Of a DNA stretch of 15,623 nt, positions 6,888 through 14,060 are shown piece by piece. The notes beneath the pieces are model-generated. The model was not told the DNA's origin, searched no databases, and saw nothing but the letters and a program-made list of their open reading frames with translations. The DNA comes from DATHVR01 sp035461175 (lineage in GTDB: Bacteria; Actinomycetota; Acidimicrobiia; Spongiisociales; ZC4RG35): assembly GCA_035461175.1 (NCBI GenBank), contig DATHVR010000006.1, positions 1 through 15,623 of the forward strand, read 5' to 3'. Numbering within the stretch: position 1 is the first letter of the stretch; every line of letters starts with the position of its first letter. Made by a program: the position numbers and the translations under genes.

Positions 6888-8519
6888 GTGGCCGATACCT
6901 CCCACCCCCATCTTGCCGCCGCCCGCGACGCCGCCGGCGCCCGGCAATGGAACGAGGCATTCGAGGCTTACTCCGCCGCCGAGACCCACGTACTGGACGC
7001 CACTGACCTCGAGCAGTGGGCCACGGCGGGATATCTGCTGGGCCGGCTGGACGTCGCCCGCGATGCCATGACCCGTGCCCATCAGGCCTACCTGGAAGGA
7101 GAAGACCTCCCGGGGGCGGTCCGCAGCGGGTTCTGGGTGGCCCAGCTGATGCTGAGCCAGGGAGCTCCGGCCCAGGCCGGGGGGTGGATCGCCCGCATCG
7201 CCCGTCTCGTCGACGACCTGCCCGCCGACTGTGTCGAGCGGTTCTACCCGCTGCTGTTCGAGTCCTTCCGGCTGGTGGCGCTGGAGGGTCGCTACGCAGA
7301 GGGCGTCTCCGCCGCCGAGCGAGTGGTAGAGGCAACCCGACGGGGTCAGGAGCCGGATCTGCTCGCGCTGGCACTCAACCTGATGGGACGGGGAAAGATC
7401 CGTCTTGGTCAGGTCAACCCGGGGCTCAACATTCTCGACGAGGCGATGGTGGCGGTGATCTCGGGCGAGCTGTCGCCCCCGGCGGCAGGCACCGTCTACT
7501 GCTCCCTGATCGAAGCCTGCGAGGAGATCAGCGAGGTTCGCCGAGCATCGGAGTGGACCGACGCTCTGACCCGGTGGTGCGACCGCCAGCATGGAATGGT
7601 CACCTTCACCGGACAGTGCCTCACCCACCGGGCCACGATCCAGTGGCGGCGGGGCGACTGGAACCGGGCCATCGCCGAGGTGGAGGAGGCGTGTGTCCGC
7701 TTCCAGGGGGCGGCCGACGAGGGCGCCATCGGCGCCGCCCTCTATCAACTGGGCGAGATCCATCGCCTGACCGGAGATCACGAAAACGCCGCGAGCGCCT
7801 TTCGGCAAGCCGGCGAGCGCGGGCACGATCCCCAGCCCGGGCTCTCCCTGTTACGGCTGGCACAGGGAGACACCGACTCCGCCGTCGCCGCCCTCCGCCG
7901 GGTGCTGAGCGAGACCCGGACCAGCACCGAACGGATCCGCTACCTGCCGGCCCATTTCGAGGTCATGCTGGCGGCCGGAGACCTGGATGAGGCCCGTCGG
8001 GTGGCCACCGAACTGGGCGAGGTGAGCGCCTCGATCGGGACTCCGGCGCTCGAGGCGAAGGCGGCAATGGCACGGGGACGGATCGAGTTGGCGAGCGGCG
8101 AGCCGGAAGCGGCGCTCGGCTGGTTGCGAGCCGCCCAAGAGAAATGGTCGGGGCTGGATATGCCCTACGACGCCGCCCGGGCGCAACTGCTGGTCGCCGC
8201 CGCCTGCCGCCGGCTCGGGGATGAGGAGGGGGCGGCTCTCGCCGATGACGGCGCCCGGGCCACTCTGGCGCGTCTAAAGGCGCTTCCCCTTCTCCCCGAA
8301 CTGGACCTGGAGGAGGCGGCGGTGGACCACCCCCTGAGCGCCCGGGAGCTGGAGGTGTTGCGACTGGTGGCGACCGGCATGACCAACCACGAGATCGCCG
8401 ACGAACTGTTCCTGGCGGTCAAGACCATCGACCGCCACGTCGGCAACATCCTGACCAAGCTGGAAGTTCCTTCTCGCACCGCCGCCACCGCCTACGCCTA
8501 CGAGAACGGGCTCCTCTGA
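6888..8519 (+). CDS. TPR-type helical repeat protein with C-terminal LuxR DNA-binding domain (transcriptional regulator)
   Basis: The 543-residue cytosolic protein is made mostly of alpha-helical, Ala/Leu/Glu-rich repeats (about residues 5-470) of tetratricopeptide character, for example GAALYQLGEIHRLTGDHENA and AARAQLLVAAACRRLGDEEGA. The last 63 residues (481-543) are a classic LuxR/GerE helix-turn-helix beginning HPLSARELEVLRLVATGMTN and containing NHEIADELFLAVKTIDRHV and NILTKLEVPSRTAA. No N-terminal AAA/NTPase (LAL) domain or receiver domain is present, so it is a short relative of the MalT/LAL type whose signal is unknown. The GTG at 6888 is chosen because of the TAGAGT box 7 nt upstream and the absence of a ribosome site. 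It probably regulates the hydrolase/monooxygenase pair 120 bp downstream, or itself; this is inferred from proximity only. Confidence 0.88.
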   Translation: MADTSHPHLAAARDAAGARQWNEAFEAYSAAETHVLDATDLEQWATAGYLLGRLDVARDAMTRAHQAYLEGEDLPGAVRSGFWVAQLMLSQGAPAQAGGWIARIARLVDDLPADCVERFYPLLFESFRLVALEGRYAEGVSAAERVVEATRRGQEPDLLALALNLMGRGKIRLGQVNPGLNILDEAMVAVISGELSPPAAGTVYCSLIEACEEISEVRRASEWTDALTRWCDRQHGMVTFTGQCLTHRATIQWRRGDWNRAIAEVEEACVRFQGAADEGAIGAALYQLGEIHRLTGDHENAASAFRQAGERGHDPQPGLSLLRLAQGDTDSAVAALRRVLSETRTSTERIRYLPAHFEVMLAAGDLDEARRVATELGEVSASIGTPALEAKAAMARGRIELASGEPEAALGWLRAAQEKWSGLDMPYDAARAQLLVAAACRRLGDEEGAALADDGARATLARLKALPLLPELDLEEAAVDHPLSARELEVLRLVATGMTNHEIADELFLAVKTIDRHVGNILTKLEVPSRTAATAYAYENGLL

Positions 8520-8535
8520 GGCACAACTGAGGAGG

Positions 8536-8553
8536 GTGGGTGAAATTACCCAC
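8536..8553. repeat. Inverted repeat between the LuxR gene and the hydrolase gene (candidate operator)
   Basis: GTGGGT and ACCCAC flank an AT-rich centre, GAAATT, giving an 18-bp near-palindrome in a GC-rich 119-bp spacer. A further pair, GAGGG (8532-8536) and CCCTC (8558-8562), lies just outside. There is no T-run after it, so a terminator is less likely than a protein-binding site, perhaps for the adjacent LuxR-type regulator. Confidence 0.4.
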
Positions 8554-8638
8554 TCCGCCCTCTGCACGGATTCGTACTCCTCCCGAAGACGGTGCCCGAG
8601 ACTCTCCGTACGGTCGATCCCAGCGACCGGAAGGACTC

Positions 8639-9568
8639 ATGAGCACTACTACCTCGGCTCCGCAACTGGACACGCAGCGGCAGACATTCGAGACGGCTCG
8701 GCTGGATCTCCTTGCCCGCCACGGCTTCGAAGCCGCCTCCAGATGGATCACAGACGCCCGAGGACGCCGAATCTATGCCATGGAGCGCGGCAAAGGAGAC
8801 TGCCCCAGGATCCTGATCCACGGCGGGATCTCGGAAGGGAGCGAGTGGTGGCCGATCGCTGCTCGCCTCGGTGGTCGGACACTCATCGCCGATCGGCCGG
8901 GATTCGGCCTCAGCTGCGTCCCCGATCCGGCCCGGTCCTTCCGGGCGTCCGCTCTCGAATGGATGGAGACCCTGGTGGCGGGGCTGGGCGCTCCCAAGGT
9001 CGACCTGATCGGAAACTCGCTGGGGGGATATACCTCGCTCGTGTATGCCCTCGCCCACCCCGACCGCGTCCGGCGCTTGGTGTTGGTCGGAGCGCCGGCC
9101 GGGCTCCACCGCCGGGTTCCCCTTCTCCTCCGGCTGTGGGGCAATCCCCTGGCGGGACGGCTGATCACGGCCCGGCCGATATCCGACCCGGAGCAATTGC
9201 GCAAGATCCTCGGAAGCATCCTCGTGGTCGACGCCCGCAACATCCCCCGCCAGGAACTCGAGGTCATGGTGGCGGGTGGCCTGCTGCCGGGGGTCCCTCG
9301 ATACACCTTCGAGATGCTCAAGGAGATCACGGATCTGGGCGGATTCAGGCGGAAGCAGCTCATCATGTCCGAGGTCGCCAACCTCGCCACCCCGACCCGC
9401 TTCGTGTGGGGAGATGAAGATGCCTTCTGCACACCGGCCGCCGCGGTGCCGGTGTGGGATCGCATGTCGCAGGCCGAGCTGGTCGAGATCTCGGGAGCGG
9501 GCCACCTTCCCCAGTTCGACCGGCCCGACGAGGTGGGCGACGCCGTCGTGGAGTTTCTCGACTCATGA
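8639..9568 (+). CDS. Alpha/beta-hydrolase fold enzyme
   Basis: The 309-residue protein has the full catalytic layout of the alpha/beta hydrolase superfamily. The oxyanion loop HGG is at 61-63, the nucleophile elbow Gly-Asn-Ser-Leu-Gly has Ser127, the acid is Asp261 in WGDEDAF (Asp259 is a second candidate), and the base is His289 in SGAGHLPQF. A cap-like helical insert lies between about 155 and 240. No signal peptide is seen, so it is cytosolic. It probably hydrolyses an ester, lactone or related bond, but the substrate cannot be told. ATG 8639 is preferred over the in-frame ATG at 8540 because GGAAGGA lies 5 nt upstream and the longer N-terminus would run through the inverted repeat. It overlaps the next gene by an ATGA junction, so the two are translationally coupled. 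The upstream LuxR gene is a candidate regulator. Confidence 0.9.
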   Translation: MSTTTSAPQLDTQRQTFETARLDLLARHGFEAASRWITDARGRRIYAMERGKGDCPRILIHGGISEGSEWWPIAARLGGRTLIADRPGFGLSCVPDPARSFRASALEWMETLVAGLGAPKVDLIGNSLGGYTSLVYALAHPDRVRRLVLVGAPAGLHRRVPLLLRLWGNPLAGRLITARPISDPEQLRKILGSILVVDARNIPRQELEVMVAGGLLPGVPRYTFEMLKEITDLGGFRRKQLIMSEVANLATPTRFVWGDEDAFCTPAAAVPVWDRMSQAELVEISGAGHLPQFDRPDEVGDAVVEFLDS

Positions 9569-10659
9569 GACGGCAGGAAGCCATCTACACCGTCGTGATC
9601 CGGGGAGGCCAGTCAGGTCTCTCGGTCGGCTATCGCCTCCAGCAGCGCGGGATCCCGTTCGTGATCCTCGACGCCGCCCCTAGGACCGGAGACGCCTGGC
9701 GCCACCGTTGGGACTCGCTGCGCCTCTTCACACCGGCCCGCATCGACGGACTCGACGGGCTGGCGTTCCCCGCCGCCCCCAACTACTACCCCACCAAGGA
9801 CGAGATGGCCGACTACCTCGAGGTCTACGTCCGGCATTTCGACCTGCCGGTACGGCTCGGGGTGAAGGTGGACCGTCTCACCCGGGTCGGCGAGCGATTC
9901 ATGGTGGCGGCCGGAGACAGGGTCGTCGCCGCCGACAACGTGGTGGTGGCGATGTCGGCGTGGCAATACTCGAAGCGCCCCCCGTTTGCCGCCGAGCTCG
10001 CACCCGACATCTTCCAGATCCACAGCCGGGACTATCGACGGCCCGCCCAGTTGCCGGAGGGAGACGCACTGGTGGTGGGGGCGGGGAACTCCGGGGCCGA
10101 GATCGCTCTCGAGCTGTCCGCCAGTCGCCGGGTAGGGCTGGCGGGTCGGCATCCGGGCAGCGAGCCCTTCGATGTCGACGGCTGGTTCGGAAGCACAGTC
10201 GGAGCCCGCCTGATGGAGTTCATATTGCACCGCGTGCTCACCCGGGACACCGCCCTCGGGCGCAAGGTGATCGCCACCTACTTCGGCAAGGGGGCCCCCG
10301 TCGTGAGAGCCAAGCCCCGGCAGCTCGCTGCCGCCGGCGTGTCGAGGGTCGACCCGATCACCCACAGTCGCAACGGCCTCCCGGCCACCGCCGACGGCAG
10401 CACCTTCGATGTGGCATCTGTGATCTGGGCGTGCGGTTACGATCCCGGACTGGAGTGGATCGATCTCGACATCCTGGATGCGAACGTCCTGCCCCGACAC
10501 CGCCTCGGAATCGTCGATGAGGCACCCGGCCTCTATTTCGTGGGCCAGCCCTTCCAGTACTCGATCTCGTCCCACACCATCTTCGGGGTGGGCAGGGACG
10601 CCGCCCGGGTGGTCGAAGCCATCGTTGCCCGGAGCGAGGCTCCGGTCGGAGTGGGCTAG
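9565..10659 (+). CDS. Flavin-containing monooxygenase-like / FAD-NAD(P)-binding oxidoreductase with altered FAD motif
   Basis: The 364-residue protein of the FMO/CzcO-like group would use FAD and NAD(P)H, typically to oxygenate small lipophilic or sulfur/nitrogen compounds. The N-terminal Rossmann motif should read GxGxxG but is Arg13-Gly-Gly-Gln-Ser-Gly18: codon CGG (9601-9603) is one base from GGG. The acidic end of the second strand is seen as VILDA (33-37), followed by GDAWRHRWDSLRLFTP (42-57), typical of the group. An HSRDYRRP element (153-160) resembles the FMO identifier region. The second nucleotide-binding motif, VGAGNSGAE (171-179), is intact, and WACGYDP (288-294) is the late conserved stretch. 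ATG 9565 overlaps the hydrolase stop (ATGA). The stop shares a CTAG palindrome with the convergent folD stop. It might supply esters or oxidised products to the hydrolase; this is inference. Whether the Arg13 form still binds FAD is unclear. Confidence 0.87.
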   Translation: MRRQEAIYTVVIRGGQSGLSVGYRLQQRGIPFVILDAAPRTGDAWRHRWDSLRLFTPARIDGLDGLAFPAAPNYYPTKDEMADYLEVYVRHFDLPVRLGVKVDRLTRVGERFMVAAGDRVVAADNVVVAMSAWQYSKRPPFAAELAPDIFQIHSRDYRRPAQLPEGDALVVGAGNSGAEIALELSASRRVGLAGRHPGSEPFDVDGWFGSTVGARLMEFILHRVLTRDTALGRKVIATYFGKGAPVVRAKPRQLAAAGVSRVDPITHSRNGLPATADGSTFDVASVIWACGYDPGLEWIDLDILDANVLPRHRLGIVDEAPGLYFVGQPFQYSISSHTIFGVGRDAARVVEAIVARSEAPVGVG

Positions 10660-11504
10660 GCCCCGGCGCGCTGTCTGGCTGCCATCACCGTGTTCACCAG
10701 CAGCATCGCCCTGGTCATGGGCCCGACCCCGCCGGGGACCGGGGTGATGGCACCGGCCACCTCCGTCGCCTCGGCAAAGTCGACGTCGCCCACCAACTTG
10801 CCGTCCACCCGGTTGATGCCGACATCGACCACGGCGGCACCGGGACGGATGTGGGCACCGCTGATCAGGCGGGGAACCCCGACCGCCGCCACCAGGATGT
10901 CGGCTTCGGAGGTGAGGGCGATCAGCTCGGTCGTGCGGGAGTGGGCCAGGGTGACGGTGGCGTCCACTCCCCGGGCCGACAACATCAGCGCCAGAGGCCG
11001 GCCCACCAGGAACGAGCGGCCCACGATCACCGCCCGTTTCCCCGCCACCTCGATCCCGTAGTGCTCCAGGATCCTCATCACGCCACTCGGCGTGCAGGAG
11101 CGGAGGCCGGGGCGGTCGAGCACCAACTGGCCCAGGTTGAAGGGGTGGAGGCCGTCGACGTCCTTTTGGGGGTCGATCCGCTGGACGGCCGCTTCGCCGT
11201 CCAGATGGGCCGGAAGCGGGAGTTGGACGAGGATGCCATCGACGTCGTCGTCGGCATTCAGCCCTTCGATCAACTCGAAGACCTCCTCCTGGGTCACGTC
11301 GGTGCCGAGTTCGTGATGGGTCGAGTTCATCCCCACCTCCCCGGCGTCACGCCGCTTGCCTCTCACGTAGGTGTGTGAGGCGGGATCGTCGCCCACCAGC
11401 ACGGTGGCCAGGCCGGGCGGCCGCTCCATGGTGGCCACCGCCGCCGCCACCTCCTCTTTGACCGCCGCCGCCACTGCCTTGCCGTCCAGTATCTGTGCCG
11501 TCAT
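10656..11504 (-). CDS. folD: Bifunctional methylenetetrahydrofolate dehydrogenase / methenyltetrahydrofolate cyclohydrolase
   Basis: Interconverts 5,10-methylene-, 5,10-methenyl- and 10-formyl-tetrahydrofolate in the cytosol, supplying the formyl donor for PurN and PurH. The 282 residues have the normal family length. The catalytic Tyr46 and Lys50 occur in SHTYVRGK (43-50), Gln94 in DGILVQLPLP (89-98), and Asp115 in PQKDVDGLHP (112-121). The NADP-binding segment VIVGRSFLVGRP (159-170), DVGIN (227-231) and the C-terminal signature ITPVPGGVGPMT (253-264) are also present. The Phe in GRSFLVG replaces the more common Asn. The ATG at 11504 follows a minus-strand TACCGT box with an 8-nt gap and no ribosome site, so it is probably transcribed from its own leaderless promoter in the 40-bp spacer after purH. 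It ends head-on with the monooxygenase gene, overlapping by 4 bp. Confidence 0.97.
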   Translation of the reverse strand: MTAQILDGKAVAAAVKEEVAAAVATMERPPGLATVLVGDDPASHTYVRGKRRDAGEVGMNSTHHELGTDVTQEEVFELIEGLNADDDVDGILVQLPLPAHLDGEAAVQRIDPQKDVDGLHPFNLGQLVLDRPGLRSCTPSGVMRILEHYGIEVAGKRAVIVGRSFLVGRPLALMLSARGVDATVTLAHSRTTELIALTSEADILVAAVGVPRLISGAHIRPGAAVVDVGINRVDGKLVGDVDFAEATEVAGAITPVPGGVGPMTRAMLLVNTVMAARQRAGA

Positions 11505-11512
11505 CGGCTCCG

Positions 11513-11518
11513 ACGGTA
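11513..11518 (-). promoter_or_regulatory. Putative leaderless promoter -10 box (TACCGT) of folD
   Basis: On the minus strand TACCGT ends 8 nt before the folD ATG. It sits in the 40-bp purH-folD spacer, which suggests folD can be transcribed independently of purN-purH. No clear -35 is visible. Confidence 0.5.
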
Positions 11519-11544
11519 GTGCCGGCGGGCTGCGGGGTTACGCC

Positions 11545-13065
11545 TCAGTGCAGGAAATGGCGGGCTCCGGTGAAAACCAGGGCGATCCCGGCGGCGTCGG
11601 CGGCGGCGATCACAGCCTCGTCGCCGCGTGACCCACCCGGCTCGACCACCGCCGTGACTCCGGCGGCAGCCAGGGTCTCCAGGCCATCCGGGAAGGGAAA
11701 GAAGGCGTCCGAAGCCGCCGCCGCTCCCCGGGAACGGTCGCCGGCGCGCCGCACCGCCCGTTCGGCGGCTCCCACCCGGCTCTGATCCCCGGCTCCCACT
11801 CCGATCGCGGCTCGCTGGCGTGCGATCACGATGGCGTTGGATTTGGTGGCGGCCACCACGGCCCAGGCGAAGCGGAGGTCGTCCATCTCGGCCGGGGTGG
11901 GCTCCCGCTCCGACACCACCTGCCACTCCTCCTCACCGACCCGGTCCCGGGGTTGGGCCACGAAGCCGCCCTCGATCCGGCGCAGATCGAGATCGATGTC
12001 CCCCGGGGCTTCGGCCACCAGCACGCGCAGGTTCTCCTTGCTGCCCAGGATGGCGGCGGCCTCTTCGTCGATTCCCGGCGTCACCACCACCTCGACGAAG
12101 TTGGCCACGATCTCCTCGGCGGTGGCGACGTCGAGGGGCCGGTTGATCCCGACCACGCCTCCGAAGGCCGAGAGCGGGTCGCAGGCCCAGGCCCGCCGGT
12201 AGGCCTCGGCCGGATCGGAGGCGAGTGCCACCCCGCACGGGTTGGAGTGCTTGACGATCACCACCGCCGGATCCTCGAAGCGATTGGCCAGACGCCAGGC
12301 CGCCTCGGCGTCGAGGTGGTTGTTGAACGACATCGCCTTTCCCTGCGTGATCCGGGCGTCGTCCCACCACGCCGCATCACCCGGTCGGCGGTAGGAGGCC
12401 CCGCCCTGATGGGGGTTCTCCCCGTAGCGCAGGACCTCCCGGCGCTTGAGCGGCACCACCATCTGCTCGGGAAGCGGGTCGGGATGCATCCAACCCACGA
12501 TGTCGGCGTCGTAGGCGGCCGTGTGGAAGAAGGCCAGGGCGGCCAGTCTTCGACGTGTCTCGCGGTCGAGACCTCCCCGACTCACCTCCCCCGCCACCTC
12601 CGCGTACTGGTCGGGCGAGGTGACGATCCCCACCCAGGCGTGATTCTTGGCCGCCGCCCGCACCATGGTCGGTCCTCCGATGTCGATCTGTTCGATCGCC
12701 TCGGCATCGGTGACACCGGCGGCGCGCACGGTGTCGGCGAACGGATAGAGGTTGACGACCACCAACTGGAATGGGTCGATCCCGCGGTCGGCCAGGTCGC
12801 GCCGATGGTCGGGATCACCCAGGTCGGCCAGGATCGCGCCGTGGATGTTCGGGTGCAGGGTCTTGACCCGACCACCCAGCATCTCCGGCGCCCCGGTCAC
12901 CTTCTCGACCGGGGTGACGGTCAGACCCGCCTCGGCCAAGGCCCGGGCGGTGCCGCCCGAGGAGACCAGTTCCACCCCCGCCGCCGCCAGTTGGTGGGCG
13001 AATTCGACCAGACCGGTCTTGTCGTACACCGAGAGGAGGGCCCTCTCGACCTTCAGGCGCGTCAC
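11545..13065 (-). CDS. purH: Bifunctional AICAR formyltransferase / IMP cyclohydrolase
   Basis: Carries out the last two steps of purine synthesis: formyl transfer from 10-formyl-THF to AICAR, then ring closure to IMP, in the cytosol. The 506 residues show the N-terminal cyclohydrolase (MGS-fold) domain with YDKTGLVEFA (14-23), SSGGTAR (35-41) and RVKTLHPNIHGAILA (66-80). The formyltransferase domain follows with RYGENPHQ (213-220), catalytic Lys272-His273 in KHSNPCG, DPLSAFGGVVG (296-306), ATKSNAIV (406-413), FFPFPDGLE (455-463), GGSRGDEAV (477-485) and the C-terminal FTGARHFLH. The GTG at 13065 is preferred to the ATG at 13077: GGAGG lies 5 nt upstream of the GTG, homology begins here, and the GTG overlaps the purN stop as GTGA, a standard coupling junction. 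It forms an operon with purN, with folD 40 bp downstream. Confidence 0.96.
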   Translation of the reverse strand: MTRLKVERALLSVYDKTGLVEFAHQLAAAGVELVSSGGTARALAEAGLTVTPVEKVTGAPEMLGGRVKTLHPNIHGAILADLGDPDHRRDLADRGIDPFQLVVVNLYPFADTVRAAGVTDAEAIEQIDIGGPTMVRAAAKNHAWVGIVTSPDQYAEVAGEVSRGGLDRETRRRLAALAFFHTAAYDADIVGWMHPDPLPEQMVVPLKRREVLRYGENPHQGGASYRRPGDAAWWDDARITQGKAMSFNNHLDAEAAWRLANRFEDPAVVIVKHSNPCGVALASDPAEAYRRAWACDPLSAFGGVVGINRPLDVATAEEIVANFVEVVVTPGIDEEAAAILGSKENLRVLVAEAPGDIDLDLRRIEGGFVAQPRDRVGEEEWQVVSEREPTPAEMDDLRFAWAVVAATKSNAIVIARQRAAIGVGAGDQSRVGAAERAVRRAGDRSRGAAAASDAFFPFPDGLETLAAAGVTAVVEPGGSRGDEAVIAAADAAGIALVFTGARHFLH

Positions 13066-13667
13066 GTCTTCCTCCATCTGACGGTTCGTTCTTCGAGAGT
13101 GATTTCTCCCCGGGCCAGTCCCGCCACCACCGCCGGGTAAATCCGGTGCTCCTCGGCCTGCAGGCGGGCGTGGAGGCTGTCCCGGTCGTCGCCTGCGGCC
13201 ACCGGCACCGGGACCTGGGCGATGATGGGCCCGTGGTCGACTTCCTCGTCCACGAAATGGACCGTCACTCCTGTCACCTTGACCCCGTGTTCGAGGGCGC
13301 TTTCGACGGCGTGGGCACCGGGGAAGGCAGGCAGCAGCGAGGGATGGATGTTGAGAATGCGGTCGGGGAAGCGGTCGATCGCCTCGCGACCGAGAATGCG
13401 CATGAATCCTGCCAGCACCATCAGCTCGGCACCCGCGGCGGCGACGGCGTCGCAGATGGCGGTGGTGAAGACGCCGCGCTCGCCCGGCCAGGCGACCACC
13501 GCGGTGGGTAGCCCCGCCTGCTCGGCCCGCTCGAGGGCACGGGAACCCGGCTTGTCCGACAGCACCAGGGCAATGCGATATTCGCCCTGGTCGTCGATCA
13601 GCGCCTGCAGGTTCGAACCGGAACCGGAGGCGAGCACCGCGATGTCTATCGGAGTTCCCCTAGCAAT
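13062..13667 (-). CDS. purN: Phosphoribosylglycinamide (GAR) formyltransferase, apparent non-canonical start
   Basis: Transfers the formyl group of 10-formyl-THF to GAR, the third step of purine synthesis, in the cytosol. The glycine-rich loop VLASGSGSNLQ lies near the N-terminus, and FMRILG is at about 88-93. The catalytic triad is visible as Asn106 and His108 in NIHPSLLPAFPG and Asp144 in VDHGPIIAQ. No ATG, GTG or TTG occurs in frame between the family's expected N-terminus and an ATG at 13757, which would add 30 unrelated residues and run through the divergent promoter region. I therefore place the start at ATT 13667, exactly 7 nt after a minus-strand TAGACT box, which gives 201 residues, normal for PurN. 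A second candidate is ATA at 13646, preceded by AGGGGA and aligning with the E. coli initiator. Automated annotation may instead use 13757. The stop overlaps the purH GTG. Confidence 0.9.
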   Translation of the reverse strand: MARGTPIDIAVLASGSGSNLQALIDDQGEYRIALVLSDKPGSRALERAEQAGLPTAVVAWPGERGVFTTAICDAVAAAGAELMVLAGFMRILGREAIDRFPDRILNIHPSLLPAFPGAHAVESALEHGVKVTGVTVHFVDEEVDHGPIIAQVPVPVAAGDDRDSLHARLQAEEHRIYPAVVAGLARGEITLEERTVRWRKT

Positions 13668-13674
13668 GGTCGAG

Positions 13675-13680
13675 AGTCTA
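13675..13680 (-). promoter_or_regulatory. Putative leaderless promoter -10 box (TAGACT) of purN-purH
   Basis: Minus-strand TAGACT ends 7 nt before an in-frame ATT codon of purN. The spacing is the same as at the other leaderless starts in this window, which is the main reason to suspect initiation at ATT. Confidence 0.45.
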
Positions 13681-13714
13681 GGACTCCGGCCTGCCGCCCA
13701 TTCCCGCTCGCATC

Positions 13715-13720
13715 TACTCT
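13715..13720 (+). promoter_or_regulatory. Possible -10 box (TACTCT) of the rhodanese operon
   Basis: TACTCT lies 40 nt before the GTG at 13761. A start of transcription near 13728 would leave a leader with GAGGTC (13750-13755) as ribosome site. It is divergent from, and close to, the purN promoter. No clear -35 is seen. Confidence 0.35.
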
Positions 13721-13760
13721 GGAAGGGGTCGTCCTTCCCGCTTCGAATCGAGGTCATCAA

Positions 13761-14060
13761 GTGCAGGTAGAACAGGTTCCCGCCCCCGAGTGGGAGAAGT
13801 GGATCGAGGACAACGACGGCATCCTCATCGACGTGCGCGAGCCTTACGAGTGGGCACTCGGCACCCTCCCCGGTGCGCGCTGTGTGCGGATGGGCCAGAT
13901 CCCGGCCGAGCTCGACTCGCTCGACCCCGGACAATCGATCCTGGTGGTGTGCCGCTCGGGCAGCCGCAGCAACCAGGTGGCCGCCTTCCTCAAGATGCGC
14001 GGCTACGAGCACACCGCCAACCTGGCCGGAGGCATGGTGGCACTCGGAATGCAGTCGTGA
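13761..14060 (+). CDS. Single-domain rhodanese-like sulfurtransferase
   Basis: The 99-residue cytosolic rhodanese moves sulfane sulfur through a cysteine persulfide. ILIDVREPYEWALGTLPGA (21-39) is the typical opening with the conserved Asp-Val-Arg; the usual His in GHIPGA is Thr. The active-site loop is CRSGSRS with Cys64 (64-70), followed by FLKMRGYEHTANLAGGM (76-92), the usual C-terminal signature. All parts of a working domain are present. The GTG at 13761 is preceded by GAGGTC about 5-8 nt upstream. The stop overlaps the next gene's GTG as GTGA, so the two are translationally coupled and likely to act together in thiosulfate, polysulfide or persulfide handling. No separate sulfide sensor is seen nearby. 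Confidence 0.93.
   Translation: MQVEQVPAPEWEKWIEDNDGILIDVREPYEWALGTLPGARCVRMGQIPAELDSLDPGQSILVVCRSGSRSNQVAAFLKMRGYEHTANLAGGMVALGMQS

Noticed and set aside
6432..7826. Minus-strand open frame of 464 codons
   Set aside because: Antisense to the TPR-LuxR gene and the small membrane protein; no recognisable motifs and shadow-like composition.
9565..10659. Baeyer-Villiger monooxygenase acting with the hydrolase in ketone breakdown
   Set aside because: Tempting from context, but the BVMO fingerprint ending in Trp-Pro/Asp is not present; the motif is of the general FMO-like type, so only the broader call is kept.
11505..11544. ZTP or THF riboswitch before folD
   Set aside because: These classes often precede folate and purine genes, but the spacer is 40 bp, shows none of their conserved blocks, and looks like a leaderless promoter. 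The purN leader also has none.
13668..14012. N-terminal extension of purN to the ATG at 14012
   Set aside because: It would run antisense through most of the rhodanese gene and has no PurN similarity.
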